From an uncultured Clostridium sp. (GTDB lineage: Bacteria; Bacillota; Clostridia; TANB77; CAG-508): 55,064 nt of DNA. Made by a program: the position numbers and the translations under genes. Where the stretch lies: NCBI GenBank assembly GCA_900553945.1, contig USFR01000010.1:1-55064 (forward strand), read 5' to 3'. Shown here piece after piece: positions 44,950 to 54,603 of the stretch (positions within the stretch are counted from its first letter, which is position 1; the number at the start of each line of letters is the position of its first letter). The notes under the pieces were generated by a model. That model was not told where the DNA came from, did no database searches, and saw nothing but the letters and a program-made list of their open reading frames with translations.

Positions 44950-47900
44950 CTACACCTCCTTCCCAAATTTAGCTTGAATTTTGTAAATTAATTTATTTTT
45001 CTTAATTATTATTGCTGCTATTACTGCTAAAACAATTCCTGCTATTATTGCTGATATGTATATTAATGTTTCACCGGTTTTTACACCTATTATTAAATCT
45101 GCTGATGACATATCATCATCTTTTTGATCTTGATCACCTGGTGTTGAATCTTTATCTGCAATTCCTACTTTATTATAATCTTTTGATATTTCAGCTTGAT
45201 TATTTACTATACCTGTATTTGTATCTGTCATAGCTTTTGTTAATACAAGTTTTACTGTTTTAGAGTCTCCAGCTTTAATTGCTGTATTAGCTAATTCGTC
45301 TGTATATAAATTTCCATCATTTCCTTTATGCCAATTTTTATTTAGTTCTGTGTTAAATTCTAATTCTTTTGGCATATAGTCTACTAATTCCTTAGCATAT
45401 CCTTCTATTTCACCTTCATTTTTAATTGTGAATGTATACTCTATAATTACAGTTGCTCCACTTAAGTATTTCCCATTTATATCTACTTTTGCTAAATCAG
45501 TATTGTTGAAGTCATATGATTTTGTACCTTCTTTTGTTTGTACTGTAACTTTACTAATTGATTTTGTTAAGGCTAAATCAAATGTTGTTGCTTCAACAAG
45601 TCCCATATCAATATTTGATTTACTTCCATTTTCTATTGTTATAACATCTGTTGTTGCAACAGTTTTATCATTTTCCGTTGTTGCAATTACATCAGAATTT
45701 TTATCTTCCTCTACATTTTGTTTCTTATATTCAGCTAATGCATATTTGCTGTTGTCATAATAAAACATTACTATGTATGTTCCATTTTCTAAGTTACTAA
45801 ATTGATATTCACCATCTTGATTTGTAACTGTTTTATTAACTTGTTCTGCTGTTTTTGAATTTATTAATTTAACTTCTATTCCAGCTAACTTATTATCTCC
45901 ACTATCTCTTTGACCGTTTTTATTTTTATCTAACCATGCACTTCCTTTTATGTCATATTTATCTTTAACATTTTCATTTAATGTGTTTTGAGAATTATTA
46001 GCATTATTATTTGTTATATTTTTGTTAGTGTTATCTTTCTCTGCATCAGTTCCTACTGTATCAGATGTTTTTTCTATTATATTAACAACTTCATTTGAGC
46101 TTAATTTTGATATGTCGTTTGATTCTACTTTTCCCATATTAGTTATTGTTCTTTGAGCTGTATCTATATTGTTAACCTCTGCTATAACTGTTGCTTCCAA
46201 TTTTCCTTCAGGTAATATACTTGTATATACTGTTGCATCTTCATTTTTAGCAACTACTTTTGATACTTCAACACCATCTACTGTATATACTAATTTCTTA
46301 ATTGTAACTTCATTTGGTAAGTTATCTGTTAATGTAACATTGTTTGCTCTAACAGATCCTGTGTTTTTAACTGTAAATGTGTATTTTATTTGATCTCCTG
46401 GTTTTACATATTGGTTAGTTTGATTCGATGTTTGGCTTACCTCTAAGTTTGGTCTTCCAACAGTTATATCAACTTCACCTGCTTGATATTGTTCTCCATT
46501 TACTAAAATATTTGATTTTGTAGCAATTGTATCTTTGTATGTATTTTCTTTTAATTGTCCAACTACCCAATCTCCTGTTAATAGTACTGTTCTTCCAGGT
46601 TTTAATTCATCAACTACCCATATTACTGTTCTTGAATCACTATCATAATTTGTTGTTTTTATTTTCTTTAAAGTAATTCCATCATCTTCATATCCTCTGA
46701 TATAGCTATCACTGTAGTTTAATCCCTCTGGTAAAACTTTTGATACTATTATATTTTTCATTGTATCATTGCTATTATTTTTAATTTGAATTTTTGATTC
46801 TATTGTTTCATTTTCTGCTGCTATAGAATCTTTTGTTTCTATAGTTTCTTCAGCAACTAAGTTTGATTTTTCAACTGTAATACCAGAATCCTCTGTTTTT
46901 ATTTCTTTAGCTAAATCTTTAGCTGTTATTGTAGATTCACATACTAATTTGATTTCAGGAATTGAATCTATTTTTTTGTCTTCATACTTAGTTGTTCCAT
47001 TTTCATCAACATATGATTGATTTATACTATATGTTCCATCTTCATTTTTAGTAAATCCATCTTCTCCAGCATAATACTCTTCTATTGTTGGTAATTTATT
47101 TGCTTGTACAAAAAATTCAACTTTTTTAATATCTCCTGGATTTAATTTTTCTATTGTTGTTACTATTTCTCTATCAGATTTTAATGTCCATCCTTTTGTA
47201 GACTCCACTGAATTGTAGCTTGAATGAGTTGCTACAGTTGCTCCTGTTGGAACTTTTGTATCTACTTTTACATTTTCAGCAACTTCTGATCCTGTATTTT
47301 CTATTGTTATTGTATATTTTACTTTCTCATATTCTTTTATTGAATTCTTAACATTTGTTATTGTTTGTACAGCTATTTGTGGCCCAACGCCTGTTGTTAA
47401 TCCAACTATATCTGCTGTTGATATTTCTTTTATATTAGTAACTTCATTTAAATTGTTGTATATTGTTTTAAATGAACCATATATATTTGCGTTGTGTTCT
47501 AGATTAGCTGGTATCTTATATTGATATGTGTATTTTAATATTTCTCCAGGTTTCATTTCGTAATTATCTAAAACTATTAAATATGATTTTACAGTTTCTA
47601 GATCTTCAGGATTTGTTGTCCAGTTATTTTCTACAGTTTCTAAATCTTCTGTAGCTTCACCATTATCTGAGTAATATATTGTTGCACCTGATTTGTTGTT
47701 TTCATCTTCATTTATTTTGCTTACTAATTCAGTGTCAACAGTTGTTCCTAAATCTTTTCCAGTTGTTACGTCTTTATTTCCTTTGAAAGGAATTCTTCCT
47801 AATATTTTAATATCATTGCAATCATTTTCATTATTGTTCATAACCATTATGTCCATTGTTGCTACTTTAGCATCATCAAAGATTTCTATTTTATCTGTAA

Positions 47901-50028
47901 CTTTTCCTTGATCAACTGATGTTATTGTTTTTCCTGTATTTTCATAATTTGAAATTCTATTTATACTTACTACACCAACTGGTGCTTTATATTCAACTTC
48001 TGTTTCTGCATATCCAACATTATTTACTTCATTTTTGTATTTGTTTGCATTTTCATTTAAGTATTTCATTTCTATTTTTGCAGTACTTGTTGGAGTATAT
48101 AAATTTAATTTTATACTACAATTTATTATAATGCTTGTACCATTACTTAATGTGTTTGAATTATATTTTGTTTGATTTCCTTCTAATATTATGTCTAATA
48201 CAATTCTTCCTTCTTCATTTTTTCCTATCTCATTATTTACGATTTGGAATACATCTTCTGCATTTGCAATAGCAATATTTTTTATATTAACTTCATTTAT
48301 GTATTCTGGAAATGTTATTTGGAATCTTGGATTTTTATATAAATCATTTTCTTCGCTTGCGTTATTTAATTTTACTTCCAATTTAACATCATTATTATCA
48401 GCTATTGTGCTTAATGTTTTTCTTGAAATAGCAAGTTCTGCATTTGTCTCAGTTTTTTCTAATTCAATTTTGTTTTCTATATCTGAAACTTTGCTTTCTG
48501 CATTTTCGGCATATAATATGCTTCCTGTATATTTTTCATTTATATTTGAGAATGTTTTTATTTGTTCATATGAATATTCTGTTTTGATAATTTCTTTTTC
48601 AGTTTGAATTGATAATATTCCTTCTGTTTGAGGCTTAGATGTTTTTATGCAAATGTTGTTTGTATCAATATCAACGACATATGCATTGTTATTTACTTTT
48701 GAATTTTTATTTAATGTAGCAATAACTTCATTATTTTCATTAATTATTTGAATAGCTCCATCTTGTCCTAACATTTTTTCAAAATTATCTTTTGAAACTT
48801 TTACTTGTTTGAATAATATTTTGCTTGTTTCGAATGTACTATCTTCATTTTCAAATTCTGGTGTATTTGATCTAATTAATACATTTTCACACATTTCAGT
48901 TGAAGATACATCTATATCAAATTTTGTTTCATAGTTTGTTTTATATGTATTTTCTTCTGATAAGCTATTATTTAAAATATTTCCAAGTTTTATAGATTTA
49001 TCTGATTTGCTATCAATTGAAACTATACTTCCTATGCTTTCTTTTACCTCATATTCTTTTTCTAATTTTGTCTTAATCTTTTCATCTGTTCCAAACATGA
49101 AAATAGTACCATCAATTTTTGAACTTAAATTAAATGGCAATTCAACTTTTTTATCTCCTGATAAAATATATGTAATTAAATATTCATTTGATTTTAATGC
49201 TTCTTTATTATTTTGTATTTTTATATTTATTTTATTTTCTTCTTTATTATAATCCCACTCAGTTTCTTTTAAATCTTCTTCTGATTTATTTGAAACAATT
49301 ATCTTTTCTATTTTATATCCATCTAGATTTATTACATTTATTTGTAATTCTTCTTTTTCAACATAATTGTTTTGTTCTGGTAATAAAGAAGTTACACTTG
49401 TTTGTAGTATAATTCCTTTATTATATGGAATGTATTTTCTTAATTCTGATGTTATAGTATATTCTGTGTTTGTATGCCAAACTAATTTTAAAACTACATT
49501 TTGTGATATTCCATATTCTTTTCCGTTATTTTTTACGTATGTTCCTATTAACTTAACATTTATTTTTTTATTCAAATTTTCTATATCATCTCTTTGTTTA
49601 TATTTAATAGGAATCTTTATGTCCAATTTTTCTCCTGCACTTATGTTTGATAAACTAATTTGATTTCCTTCTATTTGATACTTTTCATTTTTCTCTTCTG
49701 TAAATTCGAATGATAATCCATTTTCTGATTCTATTAAAATCTTTGCATTTTTTAGATATCCTTCTTTTTTTATTTCAACTTGCATGTTAATTGATAAATC
49801 TTCTTCATCAATGGTTCCTTCTAATTCATAACCATTTACTTCATCATTTTTTGCAAGTTTTGCATCATATACAACATTATAATTAATGTTCTCTGATGCC
49901 TGTTTCCCTAAGCTTTCCTCTGTTGCTAAGCTTATGTTAGTAAATAAAGTAAAGCAGTTTGCAAAAGTAAAGCATAATACTAAAAGTATTGCTATTACTG
50001 TCTTACAATATTTTTTCTCTCTAAACAT
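44950..50028 (-). CDS. Giant surface protein with DUF11-type repeats and one SdrD_B domain
   Basis: A 1692-residue secreted protein with a signal helix (about 9-30). Repeated beta domains of the DUF11 (conserved repeat) type follow, seen as IENTGSEVAENVKV, IKNNSNDTMKNIIV and VKNTGSVRANNVTL. Then comes an SdrD_B domain (DIKGSAWLDKNKNGQRDSGD, about 1358-1450) with a calcium-site-like DKNKNGQRD. A C-terminal membrane helix (about 1650-1675) precedes a basic tail. No LPxTG motif. AGGAGG precedes the ATG. It is the first gene of a two-gene operon with the next giant protein. Confidence 0.82.
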   Translation of the reverse strand: MFREKKYCKTVIAILLVLCFTFANCFTLFTNISLATEESLGKQASENINYNVVYDAKLAKNDEVNGYELEGTIDEEDLSINMQVEIKKEGYLKNAKILIESENGLSFEFTEEKNEKYQIEGNQISLSNISAGEKLDIKIPIKYKQRDDIENLNKKINVKLIGTYVKNNGKEYGISQNVVLKLVWHTNTEYTITSELRKYIPYNKGIILQTSVTSLLPEQNNYVEKEELQINVINLDGYKIEKIIVSNKSEEDLKETEWDYNKEENKINIKIQNNKEALKSNEYLITYILSGDKKVELPFNLSSKIDGTIFMFGTDEKIKTKLEKEYEVKESIGSIVSIDSKSDKSIKLGNILNNSLSEENTYKTNYETKFDIDVSSTEMCENVLIRSNTPEFENEDSTFETSKILFKQVKVSKDNFEKMLGQDGAIQIINENNEVIATLNKNSKVNNNAYVVDIDTNNICIKTSKPQTEGILSIQTEKEIIKTEYSYEQIKTFSNINEKYTGSILYAENAESKVSDIENKIELEKTETNAELAISRKTLSTIADNNDVKLEVKLNNASEENDLYKNPRFQITFPEYINEVNIKNIAIANAEDVFQIVNNEIGKNEEGRIVLDIILEGNQTKYNSNTLSNGTSIIINCSIKLNLYTPTSTAKIEMKYLNENANKYKNEVNNVGYAETEVEYKAPVGVVSINRISNYENTGKTITSVDQGKVTDKIEIFDDAKVATMDIMVMNNNENDCNDIKILGRIPFKGNKDVTTGKDLGTTVDTELVSKINEDENNKSGATIYYSDNGEATEDLETVENNWTTNPEDLETVKSYLIVLDNYEMKPGEILKYTYQYKIPANLEHNANIYGSFKTIYNNLNEVTNIKEISTADIVGLTTGVGPQIAVQTITNVKNSIKEYEKVKYTITIENTGSEVAENVKVDTKVPTGATVATHSSYNSVESTKGWTLKSDREIVTTIEKLNPGDIKKVEFFVQANKLPTIEEYYAGEDGFTKNEDGTYSINQSYVDENGTTKYEDKKIDSIPEIKLVCESTITAKDLAKEIKTEDSGITVEKSNLVAEETIETKDSIAAENETIESKIQIKNNSNDTMKNIIVSKVLPEGLNYSDSYIRGYEDDGITLKKIKTTNYDSDSRTVIWVVDELKPGRTVLLTGDWVVGQLKENTYKDTIATKSNILVNGEQYQAGEVDITVGRPNLEVSQTSNQTNQYVKPGDQIKYTFTVKNTGSVRANNVTLTDNLPNEVTIKKLVYTVDGVEVSKVVAKNEDATVYTSILPEGKLEATVIAEVNNIDTAQRTITNMGKVESNDISKLSSNEVVNIIEKTSDTVGTDAEKDNTNKNITNNNANNSQNTLNENVKDKYDIKGSAWLDKNKNGQRDSGDNKLAGIEVKLINSKTAEQVNKTVTNQDGEYQFSNLENGTYIVMFYYDNSKYALAEYKKQNVEEDKNSDVIATTENDKTVATTDVITIENGSKSNIDMGLVEATTFDLALTKSISKVTVQTKEGTKSYDFNNTDLAKVDINGKYLSGATVIIEYTFTIKNEGEIEGYAKELVDYMPKELEFNTELNKNWHKGNDGNLYTDELANTAIKAGDSKTVKLVLTKAMTDTNTGIVNNQAEISKDYNKVGIADKDSTPGDQDQKDDDMSSADLIIGVKTGETLIYISAIIAGIVLAVIAAIIIKKNKLIYKIQAKFGKEV

Positions 50029-50090
50029 ATAAACATCCTCCTAAGTTTTTCTCTTTAAAACAATCTACTCTTAGACAGTCTCACAATAAT

Positions 50091-50120
50091 ATTATACAAC
50101 AGGTACAGGGCTTTTTTCAA
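50091..50120 (-). promoter_or_regulatory. Promoter of the surface-protein operon
   Basis: TTGAAA (50115-50120), 18-bp spacer, TATAAT (50091-50096). The remaining 150 bases up to the rsmA terminator hold no gene. Confidence 0.65.
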
Positions 50121-50262
50121 TGGTTTGTTGCAAAAATATTACATTTTTTTAATATTTGCGTTACAAAATCTTTTTTCTCTTACGTATTAGCCACTTTTAG
50201 AGCTTTTTATATAATAAAAATATCTAATAACTTCCTAATTATATAAAAATAACAATTTCGAC

Positions 50263-50297
50263 AAAAAAATAGAGCAAGTAATATTTTTTACTTGCTC
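50263..50297 (-). terminator. Terminator of rsmA
   Basis: The perfect 10-bp stem GAGCAAGTAA/TTACTTGCTC (50272-50281 with 50288-50297) is followed by TATTTTTTT on the minus strand. Confidence 0.9.
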
Positions 50298-50304
50298 ATT
50301 TTTA

Positions 50305-51159
50305 CTATTTTTTCAAATAATCTGCTATCAGTTTATATTGTTCTAATGATAATTTTTCACCTCTGATTTTTGTATCAATTTCATTTTCTTTCAAACATTT
50401 TTCAGCTTCTTCTTTACTTTCGAATATTTTTCCGTTTACCAAAGCATTAATTAAAGTTTTTCTTTTTTGCATAAATGCTGCTTTTATAACTTTGAAAAAT
50501 ATTTTTTCATCTTCAACTTCTATTCTTGGTTTATCTAAAACTTTTAAATTGATAACACTTGATGTTACTTCCGGTTCTGGAATAAAAGAATCTCTTGGCA
50601 CTTCTAAAACAATCTTTGGTTCTGTATAATACCAAATTGTATATGTTATACTTCCAACTTCTTTTTCACCAGGCTTTGCAGCTAATCTTTGTGCAACTTC
50701 TTTTTGAATCATGACTGTTATACTTTCAATGTTTAACTTTTCTTCTAGCAATTTCATTATTATTGGAGTTGTTATGTAGTATGGTAGATTTGCAACTATT
50801 TTAGCTTTTTTTATATTCTCATTTTTATTTAGTTCTATTAATTTATTTAAATCTATTTTAAGGACGTCTTCGTTTATTATTTCGATGTTATCATATAGTT
50901 TAAATCTGTTCTCTAGAATGCTTATCATTTTGTGGTCAAGTTCTATGCAAATTACTTTTCCTGCTCTATCAAGCAATCTTTTAGTTAATGTTCCTAGACC
51001 TGGACCTATTTCAATTACTAAATCTTCTTTAGTAACTCCTGCCGCATCAACTATTGAATCTACTACGTTTTCATCGACTAAAAAATTTTGACCTAGTTTC
51101 TTATTTGCAGTTATATTATTTTGTTTCATTATAAATCTTGTTTCATCATATAAATTCAT
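50305..51159 (-). CDS. rsmA: 16S rRNA A1518/A1519 dimethyltransferase
   Basis: A 284-residue SAM-dependent enzyme that dimethylates two adjacent adenines near the 3' end of 16S rRNA. It shows KKLGQNFLVDENV, the SAM loop IEIGPGLGTLT, ELDHKM and the catalytic NLPYYITTPI. Also AFMQKRKTL late. AGGAGAT precedes the ATG. Confidence 0.97.
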   Translation of the reverse strand: MNLYDETRFIMKQNNITANKKLGQNFLVDENVVDSIVDAAGVTKEDLVIEIGPGLGTLTKRLLDRAGKVICIELDHKMISILENRFKLYDNIEIINEDVLKIDLNKLIELNKNENIKKAKIVANLPYYITTPIIMKLLEEKLNIESITVMIQKEVAQRLAAKPGEKEVGSITYTIWYYTEPKIVLEVPRDSFIPEPEVTSSVINLKVLDKPRIEVEDEKIFFKVIKAAFMQKRKTLINALVNGKIFESKEEAEKCLKENEIDTKIRGEKLSLEQYKLIADYLKK

Positions 51160-51180
51160 ATTCTATATCTCCTGTTTTTT

Positions 51181-51209
51181 AATATATCATAAAAATTCAA
51201 ACATTACAA
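51181..51209 (-). promoter_or_regulatory. Promoter of rsmA
   Basis: TTGTAA (51204-51209), 17-bp spacer ending TGA, TATATT (51181-51186). Confidence 0.6.
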
Positions 51210-51309
51210 ATATTAGTGGGTTATATTGATTTTTATTTTTCTATAATATAAAATACATATATATATTGGGGGCAAGGAAATAAAAATTTTATATATACAA
51301 TTTTTTTAT

Positions 51310-53583
51310 TTGCTTGTCTTTTTGAAAGGACTGATTCACATAGGAAAAAATTCGATTAATAAAAGATTAGGAATTGGTACTGTTTTCAAAGAAAAACAAG
51401 TCTTTAATTCTCGTTCTATTGCATTACTTATTATTCTTACTGCTTGTTTTTTAGGTCTACTAATTCGAATTGGCTATATCCAATTTGTGAAAGGATCTGC
51501 ATATAAAACTAGTGCCTACAATCAGCAAACTACTAGTCAAACTATTGCAAGTAAAAGAGGAACAATTTATGATGCAACCAATAAAACTTTGGCTATGAGT
51601 TCAACAGTTGATACTGTTAGTATAAATAACGGTGATGTAGCTTATAAGGATGGCACCCTAGTTCCAAACGAAACTTTAGCTACTGGTTTTTCACAAGTTT
51701 TTTCACTTGATTATAATGAAACTTTAGAAAAGCTTAATTCAAAATCTGCTGTTATTACTATAGCAAAAAAAGTTGAAAAACCAATTATAGATAATTTAAA
51801 TGCATGGCTTGATGAAAATAATATAACTACTGGTATTAATATTGATGAAGATTCAAAAAGATATTATCCATTTGAAAACTTAGCTTCAAATGTTATTGGT
51901 TTTTATGGAAATGATAAGGGTTTGGAAGGAATAGAATCTGCTTGGGACAAAGAACTTACTGGTACTCCTGGTAGAATAGTAACTTCTACAAATGTTAATA
52001 ATCAAGCAATTTCAGATGAGAACGAACAATATATTCCAGCTCAAAATGGTAGTGATATATATTTAACATTAGATGTTGAAGTTCAACGTATTGCAGAAAA
52101 ATATTTAGATCAGGCTGTAAAAGAAAATAAAGCTAACGGTGGATGTGTTATTATTATGAAACCTTCTACTGGTGATATTTTAGCTGAGGCAAGTTATCCA
52201 ACATATAATTTGAATACCCCTTTTACACCTAACACAACTGAATTACAAGCAAAATGGGATACACTTTCAACTGAGGAAAAATCTGCAGCATTGAGTAATA
52301 TGTGGCGTAATAAACCTATTGCAGATTTATATGAACCTGGTTCTACATTTAAAATAATTACTTCTTCAATAGGTCTTGAAGAAAATCTTGTACAACCTAA
52401 TACTGAAAACGATTTTCATTGTAATCGTGTTTTTCATGTTGGCGATAGAGATATTTATTGTTGGGCCAAAACAGCTCATGGTGATCAAACTCTTACACAA
52501 GCTTTGCAAAATTCATGTAACCCTGCTTTCATGCAATTAGGACAACGTATAGGTAAGCAAAGATTTTATAAATATTTACAAGCCTTTGGTTTCTTTGATA
52601 AAACAGGTGTTAGAATGTCTGGTGAATCAAATAGTATTTTTTATAATATTGATGATTGCCACGAAGTTGAACTTGCAACAATGTCTTTTGGTCAACGTTT
52701 CTCAATTACACCTTTACAATTAGTTACAGCTGTATCTGCTGCAGTTAATGGTGGTAACTTAATGCAACCTCGTATTGTTAACAAAGTCGTAAATACAGAT
52801 ACAGGTGTTGAAACAGAACTTGCTCCTGTAAAAGTTAGACAAGTTATTTCAGAAGATACTTCTGCTAAAATAAGAACAATGATGGAATCAGTTGTTACTA
52901 AAGGTACTGGTAAATATGCAGCAGTTAATGGATATTCAGTTGGTGGAAAGAGTGGTACATCTGAACCACCTGATGATAAAAAAGAACAAGGTTATGTTGC
53001 TTCTTTTATTGCAATATCTCCTGTTGAAAATCCTGAAGTTATTGTTTTAGTAGTATTAAATAATCCTAATAGCGATGGTAGAGGTAGCCATCAAGGTGGT
53101 ACAGTTTGTGCACCAGTTGCTTCTCAAATTCTTTCAGAAGTATTACCTCATCTAGGAATTACTTCTTCAGTAACTGTTACAGAATCTGATGAATTAACTA
53201 CATTACCTGATGTAACGTCAAAAACATTAACAGAAGCTAAAAATATTCTTCAAGCATCTGGATTTAATGTTGTTTTAAAAACTTCATCTGAAGCTTCTGC
53301 AACAGTTACATCACAATTTCCTAAATCAGGTATTTCTTTACAATCTGGTTCTACTGTATGCCTATATACTGATGGTGCTGAAAAAACTATGAAGAAAGTT
53401 CCTGATTTAAAAGGAAAGACTGCTGAGCAAGCTAAAAATTCTTTAAAAGCATTGAATTTAAATATTTCTATAGATGGTTCTGGTAAAGTTATTTCTCAAG
53501 ATATTTTAGCTGGTCAGGATGTTGAAGAGGGTACTGTTGTTACTGTTACTTTAAAAGATGAAATGGTTGGTGGAGCTCAATAG
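51310..53583 (+). CDS. Intact SpoVD/PBP2-type class B penicillin-binding protein with two PASTA domains
   Basis: A D,D-transpeptidase of up to 757 residues, paralogous to the interrupted spoVD. Membrane anchor at about 37-58, SKRGTIYD in the dimerisation domain, STFK (about 344), SCN (about 402) and KSGT (about 546; Ser instead of the usual Thr). HQGGTVCAPVA shows where the paralogue is split. Two PASTA domains follow (about 635-690 and 693-755). The start is uncertain: no ATG or well-placed ribosome site is seen, and TTG codons at 51310 and 51322 are the only common options before the anchor. It may be the vegetative septal PBP that backs up the broken copy. Confidence 0.92.
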   Translation: MLVFLKGLIHIGKNSINKRLGIGTVFKEKQVFNSRSIALLIILTACFLGLLIRIGYIQFVKGSAYKTSAYNQQTTSQTIASKRGTIYDATNKTLAMSSTVDTVSINNGDVAYKDGTLVPNETLATGFSQVFSLDYNETLEKLNSKSAVITIAKKVEKPIIDNLNAWLDENNITTGINIDEDSKRYYPFENLASNVIGFYGNDKGLEGIESAWDKELTGTPGRIVTSTNVNNQAISDENEQYIPAQNGSDIYLTLDVEVQRIAEKYLDQAVKENKANGGCVIIMKPSTGDILAEASYPTYNLNTPFTPNTTELQAKWDTLSTEEKSAALSNMWRNKPIADLYEPGSTFKIITSSIGLEENLVQPNTENDFHCNRVFHVGDRDIYCWAKTAHGDQTLTQALQNSCNPAFMQLGQRIGKQRFYKYLQAFGFFDKTGVRMSGESNSIFYNIDDCHEVELATMSFGQRFSITPLQLVTAVSAAVNGGNLMQPRIVNKVVNTDTGVETELAPVKVRQVISEDTSAKIRTMMESVVTKGTGKYAAVNGYSVGGKSGTSEPPDDKKEQGYVASFIAISPVENPEVIVLVVLNNPNSDGRGSHQGGTVCAPVASQILSEVLPHLGITSSVTVTESDELTTLPDVTSKTLTEAKNILQASGFNVVLKTSSEASATVTSQFPKSGISLQSGSTVCLYTDGAEKTMKKVPDLKGKTAEQAKNSLKALNLNISIDGSGKVISQDILAGQDVEEGTVVTVTLKDEMVGGAQ

Positions 53584-53610
53584 CACAACACAATAAAAAA
53601 TACATATTAA

Positions 53611-53628
53611 TTTTTTCACACCTTGCTG
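53611..53628 (+). repeat. 18-base repeat, copy 2
   Basis: TTTTTTCACACCTTGCTG, identical to 24434-24451, immediately inside the left inverted repeat. Confidence 0.6.
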
Positions 53629-53642
53629 CCCTGAATTTCGAT

Positions 53643-53677
53643 GAGCCTCTGTTCTTTTAGAACAATGGCTCATTTTT
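53643..53677 (+). terminator. Terminator of the SpoVD-like PBP gene
   Basis: Stem GAGCC (53643-53647) with GGCTC (53667-53671), extended by TGTTCT/AGAACA, then ATTTTT. Confidence 0.75.
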
Positions 53678-53796
53678 AATGTATAGATTGCTTCAATCGC
53701 AGTCACTTCACTTACGTTTCGTTCCTTTGGTCGCTGCGCGGTGATTCAAAAACTTAATATGTATTTTCTTTTTTATTATTACGTTCTTCAATATAT

Positions 53797-53828
53797 ACAA
53801 AAAACCGGAGATTTTATAATCTCCGGTT
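53797..53828 (-). terminator. Terminator of the rpsF-ssb-rpsR operon
   Basis: The perfect 11-bp stem AACCGGAGATT/AATCTCCGGTT (53803-53813 with 53818-53828) is followed by a T run on the minus strand. Confidence 0.9.
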
Positions 53829-53837
53829 AGTTTTTTA

Positions 53838-54119
53838 TTAGTCTTGTGTATATGGTAATATAGCAATATGTCTTGCTCTCTTAACAGCTAGAGTAATTTC
53901 TCTTTGATGTTTAGCGCAAGCTCCAGTTGCTCTTCTTGGTAATATCTTACCTTTATCATTGATGAATTTCTTTAATTGATCAGCATTTTTATAATCTAAT
54001 TCAAAATTTTTGTCACTGCAAAGTACGCAAACTTTTTTTCTTGCTTTTCTGAATTTTGGATTGAAATCATCATCCATATTATTTCTATTGTTGTTTCTTC
54101 TATTCTTCTTATCTGCCAT
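53838..54119 (-). CDS. rpsR: 30S ribosomal protein S18
   Basis: A 93-residue protein with the S18 core: KKVCVLCSDK, FINDKGKILPRRATG and HQREITLAVKRARHIAILPYT. CxxC and a later Cys suggest the zinc-binding form. The ATG at 54119 gives MADKKNRR; the open frame extends to 54143 without a ribosome site. Third gene of the operon; it pairs with S6 on the ribosome. Confidence 0.96.
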   Translation of the reverse strand: MADKKNRRNNNRNNMDDDFNPKFRKARKKVCVLCSDKNFELDYKNADQLKKFINDKGKILPRRATGACAKHQREITLAVKRARHIAILPYTQD

Positions 54120-54149
54120 TTCTAAAACCCCCAATCTTCTCAAAATTTA

Positions 54150-54566
54150 CTAGAATGGTAAATCATCATCTGATGAAACTTGGAATTCTTGGCTTCCAGA
54201 AACTGCTGTTCCGAAAGTATTTTCAAAGCTATCTCCAGCTCCATCTCTTCTACTATCTGCAAAGTAAGCTTCTTCAGCTATTACCTCTGTAACATAGTGT
54301 TTTTGTCCTTGATCATCATCCCAATTTCTTGTTTGAATTCTACCTATAATTCCAACCTGTTGACCTTTTTTGAAATATTTACTGCAGAATTCACCTGTTT
54401 TACTCCAAGCAACTACTGGTATAAAATCAGCTTGTCTCTCTTCACCTTGTCTTGCAAATCTTCTATTTACAGCTAATGTGAATGATGCTACTAGAGTATT
54501 GTTTGTTTGTGTATATCTTGTTTCTGGGTCTCTTGTTAATCTTCCCATTAAAACTACTTTGTTCAT
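54150..54566 (-). CDS. ssb: Single-stranded DNA-binding protein
   Basis: A 138-residue SSB: an OB fold starting MNKVVLMGRLTRDPETRYT, with FTLAVNRRF and VVAWSKTGEFCSKYF, then a Gly/Ser linker and the conserved acidic tip DDDLPF that recruits partner proteins. AAGGTGG precedes the ATG. It lies between rpsF and rpsR, the common order in Firmicutes. Confidence 0.97.
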   Translation of the reverse strand: MNKVVLMGRLTRDPETRYTQTNNTLVASFTLAVNRRFARQGEERQADFIPVVAWSKTGEFCSKYFKKGQQVGIIGRIQTRNWDDDQGQKHYVTEVIAEEAYFADSRRDGAGDSFENTFGTAVSGSQEFQVSSDDDLPF

Positions 54567-54603
54567 TTTTCCACCTTCCTAATTAAAGGTATTTTATATA
54601 CGA

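Larger units (their letters stand above)
53597..53767. repeat. Intergenic unit bounded by 14-base inverted repeats
   Basis: AAAATACATATTAA (53597-53610) and its exact inverse TTAATATGTATTTT (53754-53767) enclose about 143 bases. These contain the second copy of the 18-base repeat (53611-53628), the PBP terminator and a relatively GC-rich stretch (GGTCGCTGCGCGG). No gene is seen. It could be a small MITE-like repeat or one long hairpin. Confidence 0.55.

Noticed and set aside
39788..50028. LPxTG sortase anchors on the giant proteins
   Set aside because: No such motif before either C-terminal helix; the ends are simple helix plus basic tail.
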